Source: Candidatus Heimdallarchaeota archaeon
GTDB taxonomy: Archaea; Asgardarchaeota; Heimdallarchaeia; Heimdallarchaeales; Kariarchaeaceae
Reading direction: 5' to 3'
Assembly: GCA_030668165.1 (NCBI GenBank)
Contig: DAOUUM010000184.1
Location: forward strand, 1 to 6,242
DNA length: 6,242 nucleotides
Shown here: one piece after another, positions 1-5,358 of the stretch
How positions within the stretch are numbered: position 1 is the stretch's first letter
How the letters are laid out: each line of letters opens with the position of its first letter
The notes under the pieces: model-generated
Databases searched by the model: none
Told to the model about the DNA's origin: nothing
The model's input: only the letters and a program-made list of their open reading frames with translations
Program-made: the position numbers and the translations under genes

Positions 1-107
1 AACCATTAATAATATGGATATCGCAGAAACAATCCAATAAATTATTTAATACAGAATAATTTGACGATTTAACTGGGGTATTTCTCACACAGATAGGATG
101 AGTCGAT
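1..107 (+). promoter_or_regulatory. Leader region and candidate promoter of the plus-strand cluster
   Basis: This stretch precedes the GTPase-like gene. It is very AT-rich. The segment at 41-51 (attatttaata) resembles an archaeal TATA element; a start site about 25 nt downstream would leave a leader of roughly 35 nt. A purine-rich GGATGA at 96-101 precedes the ATG at 108 and is a weak Shine-Dalgarno candidate. Short open frames run in from the left edge and stop at 38-40 and at 57-59, so one of them could be the end of an upstream gene, but nothing is recognisable. The promoter call rests on base composition and spacing only. Confidence 0.25.
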
Positions 108-959
108 ATGGACAATAACAACCTGAAGCGGATTCACAAGATTGTTTTACTAGGTGATCAAAATTCAGGTAAGACTCAACTCAGAGAGGATTACTTCGGT
201 AGTGGTTTTAATCTAGATTACAAACTATCAATAGGTACAGACTTTTCCATTCACAATTTTGAATATGGGGGGTTTTCCTATATATTGCAGATCTGGGACA
301 TCAATGCTGAGGAAGGCTTCCAGAGAGTCCGCGAGGTTTATTATCGGGGATGTTCAGCAGCCATTATATCTTTTGACGTGAGCGATCGATCTACTTTTGA
401 TGGGATACCCAAATGGATTACAGAACTAGTAGAAAATAATTATTACAGCACCATTCCTATGCTACTAATTGGCACTCACTTTAACCATAATTCAAGAGAG
501 GTTTCTAAAAAGGTTAACCAGAATTCAAGAGAGATTTCTAAAAAGTTTGACCTGAATTCAAGAGAGGTTTCCAAAGAGGAAGGAGAGGATTTAGCACGAA
601 GATTATCCAATTGGTCGTCTTTTGAAATTCCATACCTTGAGATACATCAAAATGAGGATGCCAATTATATCATGAATGAAGTACTGATAAAATTGGTTAA
701 TAATTTGGATCTATCAGCTGAGAGAATTATTAAGAACATGACTGAGATGATCGTTGCGATGTTAGATGAGAATGAAGAGGAGATCATCGAGTATGTGAAT
801 TCTCAGAAAAATGATTTCAGTTTTTATCGTTCTGGAATTAGCAACTACGAGATAGATCTACCGCAATATACCACCACCAAATTACAAGATCTGGCTCAGA
901 AATTAAATATCAGCAAAAATGAATTACTACGTCGTTTAATCATTAAGGTGATACCGTAA
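108..959 (+). CDS. Rab/Ras-like small GTPase-family protein with degenerate G motifs and a C-terminal RHH-like segment
   Basis: Residues 9-195 follow the Rab/Ras fold. The P-loop GDQNSGKT (16-23) is intact and the Rab-like core 'LQIWD...YYRG' (60-81) is clear. The other nucleotide motifs are altered. G2 has Ser41 where Rabs have Thr. WDTAGQE reads WDINAEE (63-69), losing the glycine and replacing the catalytic Gln with Glu68. NKxD is THFN (123-126), and the SAK motif near 180 is HQN. An 11-residue unit is repeated three times at G4 (residues 125-157). Residues 196-240 look helical and acidic. Residues 246-283 look like a ribbon-helix-helix module: a short strand, helix, 'NISK' turn, then helix. 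There is no C-terminal prenylation cysteine, as is usual for Asgard GTPases. It heads the cluster, 30 nt before the next gene. The family assignment is firm. Loss of normal GTP switching and possible DNA binding are inferences. The ATG at 108 leaves the usual short lead to the P-loop. Confidence 0.85.
   Translation: MDNNNLKRIHKIVLLGDQNSGKTQLREDYFGSGFNLDYKLSIGTDFSIHNFEYGGFSYILQIWDINAEEGFQRVREVYYRGCSAAIISFDVSDRSTFDGIPKWITELVENNYYSTIPMLLIGTHFNHNSREVSKKVNQNSREISKKFDLNSREVSKEEGEDLARRLSNWSSFEIPYLEIHQNEDANYIMNEVLIKLVNNLDLSAERIIKNMTEMIVAMLDENEEEIIEYVNSQKNDFSFYRSGISNYEIDLPQYTTTKLQDLAQKLNISKNELLRRLIIKVIP
480..578 (+). repeat. Three in-frame tandem 33-bp units inside the GTPase-like gene
   Basis: The units are 480-512, 513-545 and 546-578. 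They encode FNHNSREVSKK, VNQNSREISKK and FDLNSREVSKE. By eye, units 1 and 2 differ at 3 of 33 bases, units 1 and 3 at 5, and units 2 and 3 at 6. The repeat begins at the G4 (NKxD) position of the GTPase fold. The third unit, followed by EEG, looks most like the normal Rab sequence after G4 (xDL...REVSxEEG), so units 1 and 2 probably arose by duplication of it. The DNA similarity, including synonymous positions, suggests a fairly recent event. Confidence 0.9.
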
Positions 960-976
960 TTCCCTTATTCCTAATC

Positions 977-982
977 AAAGGT
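977..982 (+). promoter_or_regulatory. Candidate ribosome binding site of the NuoCD-like gene
   Basis: The sequence AAAGGT lies 7 nt before the ATG at 990, in the 30-nt gap after the GTPase-like gene. It supports the chosen start and suggests that the two genes lie on one transcript. The match to an anti-Shine-Dalgarno is partial. Confidence 0.4.
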
Positions 983-989
983 AGTACCA

Positions 990-2462
990 ATGTCTCTTGA
1001 GAATAAAGTAAATGATATAATTAATTCCACCCAAAGGGTGATGGTAATTGATATCCCTCAAGATGAAATAAATGATCTGCTTAAGTTTATTTCAGATAAA
1101 ATAACTTCTACAATTGTAATGATTGATTATCTAAAGGAAGCCAACCAACTTCTATATGTCTTTTTGATTGAAGAGGATAATTACATTATATTGAAGAGCC
1201 AGATATCAAACATCATTATCCAATCTATCACGAGAATTCATCCTGAAGCCTTGATATTTGAGTATGAATTACAGAATCAATTCGGCTTTAATATCAAGAA
1301 CATCATTCAAGATAATTCTTTTAGATTTATAAATTCAAATAGTAAGGGTATTAAATTCAATATTGATATTCGCTCACAAACTATGGAACAGGTATCAGTA
1401 TCTCTTGGTAAATTTTACCGTGAGATTGAGCATAACCTCGTATCAAGTAACCTTGAAGAAATGTTTTCCAAAATGAGTATTTATTTTGGTAACTGTAGCT
1501 CAGCACATCAAATATGCTTAATCCATTGTGTGGAGGATCTGATAAATCATGAAATATCAGAATTTAATATAAAATCAAGAATTCTTGTGCTGGAACTTGA
1601 AAGATGTATCAATCACATCCTATGGATGATAATGGTATTATTTGATTTGGGTTTTAAAGATGCTGCAAAAGAATTTATTGAGGTCCGTAAGGAGCTAATA
1701 TCAACCAAGATGGAAATACTTGGGAATCGTTCTGCATCATCCTGGATAGTCAACCCCATCTATTATGAAGAGAACAGGGATAATATTATTAACAAATTAA
1801 AAAATTCTATGGATTCATTGAATTTAGTGCATAATTCTGAACAATTGGATGTTGGACACGAATACATCGATCAAGCATTTAATCCATTACCTAAACAAGT
1901 CAATGAATATGGATTGGTAGGACCATTAGCCCGAGCAAATGGATTTAAACAGGATATGAGAAGAAAGTCACCTTTCTATGCAAACGTGAAAGTTACTACT
2001 CCTAAATCTCCACGAAATATATTTGATGTAAGACTCAGAGAGAGTATTTCATCTATTACTATGGCTTTGGAAATTATTGAATCGAACCTAATCCCAGCTC
2101 GTCAACAAATCAATTACTCACAGTCACTGAAAATTAATACCTATTCTGTACGATCTGTTGAGGCCCCCAATGGCAGATTAACTTACCTCATTCATACAGA
2201 TGGCAATGGAGTCATTGATCATATTCGTATTTCCATCCCCTGCTTCGTGAATCTACCTAGTCTGAAATATTTTATTAAAGATAAAAAACTTAAGTGGTTC
2301 CCCATTATCTTAAGGATATTTGACATGGGAATTGATCCACTCGATGATATTCAAATCCAAGATGAGAAAGGTGAGTCAGTCTCTCCATCAGCATTTTCGT
2401 TTCGAAAATTGGCACAAGAGGCAATATTACAGAATAAGGAAATTAATCTAACACAAAAGTGA
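990..2462 (+). CDS. NuoC/NuoD-like (group 4 hydrogenase/complex I) large-subunit homologue lacking most active-site cysteines
   Basis: The 490 residues look like a NuoC-type N-terminal part (about 1-115, with the 'YELQNQFGF' segment at 92-100) fused to a NuoD/HycE-type large subunit (about 116-490), the arrangement of HycE and NuoCD. Family landmarks are the helix after the L1 site ('ELERCINHILW', 202-212), 'GLVGPLARANG' (308-318), 'VEAPNGRLTYLIHTDG' (390-405) and 'PCFVNLPSL' (417-425). The nickel site is broken. The first motif, normally RxCGxCxxxH, reads IYFGNCSSAH (164-173), keeping only Cys169 and His173. The second, normally DPCxxC, reads DMGIDP (445-450) with both cysteines gone. The GPxHP loop normally found before the large-subunit core is also not visible. 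It therefore cannot be a normal hydrogenase and needs no C-terminal processing. No small subunit or antiporter-like membrane subunit is visible here. It could be a divergent complex I/Ehr-type subunit or an assembly scaffold. The homology is strong; the function is unknown. Confidence 0.85.
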   Translation: MSLENKVNDIINSTQRVMVIDIPQDEINDLLKFISDKITSTIVMIDYLKEANQLLYVFLIEEDNYIILKSQISNIIIQSITRIHPEALIFEYELQNQFGFNIKNIIQDNSFRFINSNSKGIKFNIDIRSQTMEQVSVSLGKFYREIEHNLVSSNLEEMFSKMSIYFGNCSSAHQICLIHCVEDLINHEISEFNIKSRILVLELERCINHILWMIMVLFDLGFKDAAKEFIEVRKELISTKMEILGNRSASSWIVNPIYYEENRDNIINKLKNSMDSLNLVHNSEQLDVGHEYIDQAFNPLPKQVNEYGLVGPLARANGFKQDMRRKSPFYANVKVTTPKSPRNIFDVRLRESISSITMALEIIESNLIPARQQINYSQSLKINTYSVRSVEAPNGRLTYLIHTDGNGVIDHIRISIPCFVNLPSLKYFIKDKKLKWFPIILRIFDMGIDPLDDIQIQDEKGESVSPSAFSFRKLAQEAILQNKEINLTQK

Positions 2463-2507
2463 ATTGAGCCTAATTGTCTCCCTAGAAGTTAATAATCAAG
2501 ATGTACC

Positions 2508-2984
2508 TTGATTTTTGTGGCTATCCAGATACTTGGTTGTGGGAATATATTAAAGGGAGATGATGGATTTGGTCCAGCTGTTGCTCAATATATCGAAAAA
2601 TACTATCGAGTAGACGAAGATGTACTTATTGTGGATGCTGGAATGGCTTGTGGTGAGTGGATAGTGCCACTTGTGCATGATGATAGACGACCGGATAGAT
2701 TGATAATTATTGATGTAATTGATCTGGGGTTAGATCCGGGAACTATTAGAACTCTCAAACCTGATGATCTGAAACTGCTGAATACTTCTTACTCCTCACA
2801 TTTCTTCCCGGATAAAGAGACATTCATGGAACTTGTAGAATTGGGTATGGATATATTGTTTGTTTCCTGTCAGCTCAAAAACATTCCAAGAGAATTATCT
2901 ATGGTACTATCTCCCGAATTGAAAGGAATAGTGCCAAAAGTTGCATTAATTGTTGCAGAGCTTGCTGATTTGGTATTGATCTAG
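2508..2984 (+). CDS. frhD-like: [NiFe]-hydrogenase maturation endopeptidase, FrhD/HycI family
   Basis: This family cleaves the C-terminal tail from the hydrogenase large subunit after nickel insertion, in the cytoplasm. The N-terminal signature GCGNILKGDDGFGP (10-23) and the segment 'DPGTIRTLKPDD' (76-87) resemble archaeal FrhD proteins of F420-reducing/group 3 hydrogenases. By alignment with HybD, the nickel-binding triad should be Asp19 (Glu16 in HybD), Asp69 and His98. At 158 residues the length is normal. The start is non-ATG: an in-frame stop lies at 2493-2495, leaving TTG at 2508 or GTG at 2517. GTG would give a protein beginning nearer the IQILGCGN strand and matches family length slightly better; neither has a good ribosome binding site. 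It follows the NuoCD-like gene by 45 nt. Its likely substrate is the hydrogenase large subunit at 5355-6242, because the NuoCD-like protein has no processing site. The stop codon overlaps that of the convergent hypA. Confidence 0.9.
   Translation: MIFVAIQILGCGNILKGDDGFGPAVAQYIEKYYRVDEDVLIVDAGMACGEWIVPLVHDDRRPDRLIIIDVIDLGLDPGTIRTLKPDDLKLLNTSYSSHFFPDKETFMELVELGMDILFVSCQLKNIPRELSMVLSPELKGIVPKVALIVAELADLVLI
2981..2984. other. CTAG palindrome giving overlapping stop codons to two convergent genes
   Basis: Read on the plus strand, TAG at 2982-2984 ends the maturation protease. Read on the minus strand, TAG at 2983-2981 ends HypA. The two clusters therefore have no spacer between them, and any transcription terminators must lie inside the opposing gene. 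Confidence 0.95.
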
Positions 2985-3355
2985 CGTTTCATCTGAATTC
3001 TTCTGATAATGAATTCTCTTCCCTCGATCACGCGTGTGATTTTGCTACATTCTGGACAGCTAAAACTAAGCAGTCCCAACCCATACAATTCAGAATCATC
3101 AATTGCTAAAATAGGCCCCGTGTAACCACATGAATCGCATTTAACCACTCCTTTTTTCGTTTCCAAAATGATTTCAGATCCCTCCAAAATTGTATCACCA
3201 ATAAGTGTCGAGTAGCAGAATTTGACCTGATCCAAATTAAGAAAGGTGAATTCCCCAATCTCAACTTCAACACTCATTACCTGTTTTGCACCATTTTCCT
3301 CAGCTGTTTCAATGATATTTTCAACCAGCATACTGGTGATGCTGTATTCATGCAT
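2981..3355 (-). CDS. hypA: Hydrogenase nickel incorporation protein HypA
   Basis: HypA is a small nickel chaperone that works with HypB to load nickel into the hydrogenase large-subunit precursor in the cytoplasm. The 124 residues fit the family. The N-terminus MHEYS supplies the conserved nickel ligands (His2, Glu3). A zinc site of two CxxC pairs is visible at Cys73/Cys76 (KCDSCGY) and Cys100/Cys103 (SCPECS). The ATG at 3355 is fixed by the conserved MHE start. The gene begins 1 nt after the hypB stop codon, so the two are surely co-transcribed and probably translationally coupled; an AGGT inside the end of hypB is a weak ribosome binding site. No unusual residue changes were seen. Confidence 0.97.
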   Translation of the reverse strand: MHEYSITSMLVENIIETAEENGAKQVMSVEVEIGEFTFLNLDQVKFCYSTLIGDTILEGSEIILETKKGVVKCDSCGYTGPILAIDDSELYGLGLLSFSCPECSKITRVIEGREFIIRRIQMKR

Positions 3356-3356
3356 A

Positions 3357-4037
3357 TTAAAGACCTAGATGTTCGATAAATTCTTGAACTCCCTCACCAT
3401 GTTTTGCCGATGTAAATACCACCTTGGCATCAGGGTTGATTTTATGTACATCTTCTTTCAAGGAATGTGGATCAACCTCCATTACCTCTGCAAGATCCAA
3501 TTTATTGATGACAACCACTTGAGTCTCCCCAAATATAAAAGGATGCTTTTTAACCATGTAGGGACCTTCTGTTACTGAAACCACTACAACCCTCTTACTG
3601 GTCCCAAGTGGAAAACCTGCTGGACAAATCAAATTGCCAACATTCTCGATAAAAAGAATATCTATCTTGGATAGATCTATCTTGGATATAGCATTTTGTA
3701 TCAAATTTGCATCTAGATGACATCCCCTACCTGTATTTATCTGTATTGTGGGAACATTGTGCCTCGCAATTCTATCCACATCAATTGTGGTGGTTATGTC
3801 CCCACCAAGAACAAAAATTGAATATTTCTCTCTCAGTAGTTTTACAGTCTCTTCCAAGAGAGTAGTCTTACCAGAACCAATCGAACCCATAACGTCAATC
3901 GCAACAACATTGTTCATATCAAATTTCTCTTTATTCTCAAGAGATAATTCCAAGTTTCGACCCAGTAAATTTTTATCCGGCTCAATTTCAAAAACCTCGC
4001 CTTTATTCGGTCCAATTAGTTTTGGTTTTTCTCGCAT
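3357..4037 (-). CDS. hypB: Hydrogenase nickel incorporation GTPase HypB
   Basis: HypB is a SIMIBI-class GTPase that uses GTP hydrolysis and dimerisation to pass nickel, with HypA, to the hydrogenase large subunit. In the 226 residues the P-loop GSIGSGKTT (51-59), the 'GGD' and 'TTTIDVDR' region (78-89), NKLD (178-181) and the G5-like 'TSAK' (209-212) are all present. The metal site at the dimer interface is conserved as Cys106-His107 (GRGCH) and Cys138 (NLICPAG), matching the archaeal HypB site. The N-terminal CxxCGC motif and histidine-rich stretch of some bacterial HypB proteins are absent. It is the first gene after a 157-nt gap and has a clear AGGAGA ribosome binding site 7 nt before the ATG at 4037. 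HypC, D, E and F are not in the window. Confidence 0.97.
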   Translation of the reverse strand: MREKPKLIGPNKGEVFEIEPDKNLLGRNLELSLENKEKFDMNNVVAIDVMGSIGSGKTTLLEETVKLLREKYSIFVLGGDITTTIDVDRIARHNVPTIQINTGRGCHLDANLIQNAISKIDLSKIDILFIENVGNLICPAGFPLGTSKRVVVVSVTEGPYMVKKHPFIFGETQVVVINKLDLAEVMEVDPHSLKEDVHKINPDAKVVFTSAKHGEGVQEFIEHLGL

Positions 4038-4044
4038 ATATAAT

Positions 4045-4050
4045 TCTCCT
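4045..4050 (-). promoter_or_regulatory. Ribosome binding site of hypB
   Basis: On the minus strand AGGAGA ends 7 nt before the hypB ATG (4037-4035). This is a close Shine-Dalgarno match at normal spacing and confirms the start codon. Confidence 0.75.
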
Positions 4051-4077
4051 GTTTTATCTGCAATCTACTAGGTTTTA

Positions 4078-4091
4078 CTTTTATGAACCTT
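4078..4091 (-). promoter_or_regulatory. Candidate TATA/BRE promoter element of hypBA
   Basis: In the AT-rich 157-nt gap between the QmoC-like gene and hypB, the minus strand reads AAGGTTCATAAAAG here, a purine-rich BRE-like stretch followed by a TATA-like core. A start site about 25 nt downstream would fall near 4058, leaving about 20 nt of leader that includes the ribosome binding site. No T-rich terminator for the upstream hydrogenase genes was seen on this strand in the gap, so read-through into hypB is also possible. The rest of the gap (4092-4194) shows no other convincing signal. Confidence 0.35.
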
Positions 4092-4194
4092 TCTTATTAA
4101 CTATGGAATTGAATCGAATCTTTGTATTTTGTGCTAATCTATTCCACCAATATGATCTGAATTTTGACAAATTTTTACTCATGCAGGTTTTATT

Positions 4195-5358
4195 TCATGC
4201 TTCAATTTTGGTTTTATTTATTACTCTAGCCTTCAAAGCCACTAGATAGCCACCAAGAGACCTATAAAATATGTGAGACCATTTTGCAACCCCTACCTCC
4301 GTGCTGAGCATCACTACACAAACACCGAGATGAATGGCATAACTAGCGTAAGTCAATATTGGAAATCCCAGATATCTGAAGATATGCACTGCTATACCGG
4401 TAAGGGCGACAACTAAGATGGAGATGGGAAGCATCCAATCAGTATGATGAGAGAACTTGTGTAACTGTTCTTTCTTTCTCATCCTGCCAATTATTGCTTC
4501 TCCTGTGGCGTATACTAGACCGATAGTTATTAAGTATCCGATCCACCGTTGAGGATTAAGAATATCATAAATCTCATCGGTTTGAAACCATTCAAGCGCT
4601 AAGGTAACGATACCAAACATTGTAATGTAGCTAATTGCTAGTATCCAGTGTTTGTATTTCCTTCTGGTTTGGGATGTTTCACAATTGCTCCACTTCTTAA
4701 TAGAAATAATAGACCAAAATTGCGCTATTCCTTCTTTAACATAGTCCGATATACTAGCCTTACCTTTCACTGCAGGATCACCCATCACATTACGCCACAT
4801 CCTAAACCATCCTTGAGCAAGGATGAGTACAAGGTAAATTGCATAGATATGAGCAATCGGTTCAATAATCTCAACCGGTGCAAATCTATTGAGTGCAACC
4901 TCATCTGTGACAATTGCAATATCTAATTCGGGCCACAATGACTTCCCGATGGTATGAATACCCAATAGCATAATCAAAGGTAGTACAAACCAGAAGGCAG
5001 CTAATAACCAAAAGGATTTGACAGAAGTGTATAATCTCTTTGATTGACCGGTGAAGTCATACTGAGCAGTTAACCAACGTCTCATACCCATCATTATCTC
5101 ACCTGGTTCAGCACCTCTTGGGCAGGTAGTAGAGCAATTTCCACAGTAATAACAATCCCATGGATCAGGATTCTCCAACAATTTCTGTTTTGCACCAAGT
5201 TGAATTAACCTGATCACCCTACGTGGAAACATTGCATCTTCACCAGCTAAGGAACATACTGCTGTGCAGTTCCCACAGTTGTAGCAGAGATCAATATTAT
5301 CCGATATCCCATAATCTTTAAGTTCAGGGATCAAGGGATCTCCAACCACTATTGTCAT
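4195..5358 (-). CDS. qmoC-like: QmoC-like membrane electron-transfer subunit (HdrC-type 2x[4Fe-4S] domain fused to HdrE/NarI-type cytochrome b domain)
   Basis: The 387 residues have the two-part build and length of QmoC, known as a fusion of HdrC and HdrE. The N-terminal domain has two four-cysteine [4Fe-4S] motifs, CxxCxxCxxxC at Cys25/28/31/35 and Cys69/72/75/79, the second ending in CP. The rest has about six membrane helices, near 115-138, 163-184, 237-258, 271-291, 308-330 and 334-355. Histidines in or near helices (His135, 170, 237, 305, 325, 343) are candidates for heme b ligands. The family passes electrons between soluble Hdr/Qmo-type subunits and membrane quinone or methanophenazine. 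The ATG overlaps the stop codon of the hydrogenase large subunit (ATGA, 4 nt), with a strong GGAGG site inside that gene, so the two are co-produced. I infer that it links hydrogen oxidation to a membrane electron carrier. The fold is confident; carrier and direction of electron flow are not visible. Confidence 0.88.
   Translation of the reverse strand: MTIVVGDPLIPELKDYGISDNIDLCYNCGNCTAVCSLAGEDAMFPRRVIRLIQLGAKQKLLENPDPWDCYYCGNCSTTCPRGAEPGEIMMGMRRWLTAQYDFTGQSKRLYTSVKSFWLLAAFWFVLPLIMLLGIHTIGKSLWPELDIAIVTDEVALNRFAPVEIIEPIAHIYAIYLVLILAQGWFRMWRNVMGDPAVKGKASISDYVKEGIAQFWSIISIKKWSNCETSQTRRKYKHWILAISYITMFGIVTLALEWFQTDEIYDILNPQRWIGYLITIGLVYATGEAIIGRMRKKEQLHKFSHHTDWMLPISILVVALTGIAVHIFRYLGFPILTYASYAIHLGVCVVMLSTEVGVAKWSHIFYRSLGGYLVALKARVINKTKIEA

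Noticed and set aside
480..578. Three spaced repeats considered as a CRISPR-like array.
   Set aside because: The units are contiguous 33-bp copies without spacers, in frame, and translate to an 11-residue protein repeat.
2992..3014. Repeated GAATTC sites flanking 10 bases just past the protease stop, as a possible hairpin.
   Set aside because: The sequence lies within the hypA coding region, the stem is short and AT-rich, and no T-run follows directly.
3152..3157. A run of six T on the plus strand, about 170 nt past the protease stop, as a possible terminator of the plus-strand cluster.
   Set aside because: It encodes the KKG residues of HypA and is isolated, so coding need explains it; too weak to list.
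3748..4071. Open frame of 107 codons on the plus strand opposite hypB.
   Set aside because: It is antisense to a well-conserved HypB with all motifs intact and has no recognisable protein features.
4022..4249. Open frame of 75 codons on the plus strand covering the gap between hypB and the QmoC-like gene.
   Set aside because: It is phenylalanine- and leucine-rich, as expected from translated AT-rich DNA, and overlaps both neighbouring genes antisense; no ribosome binding site or family resemblance was seen.
4971..4986. A 16-bp string (taatcaaaggtagtac) in the QmoC-like gene also occurs at 972-987 before the NuoCD-like gene.
   Set aside because: One copy encodes ordinary membrane-helix residues and the other is a short leader; there is no flanking similarity, so it is most likely chance.
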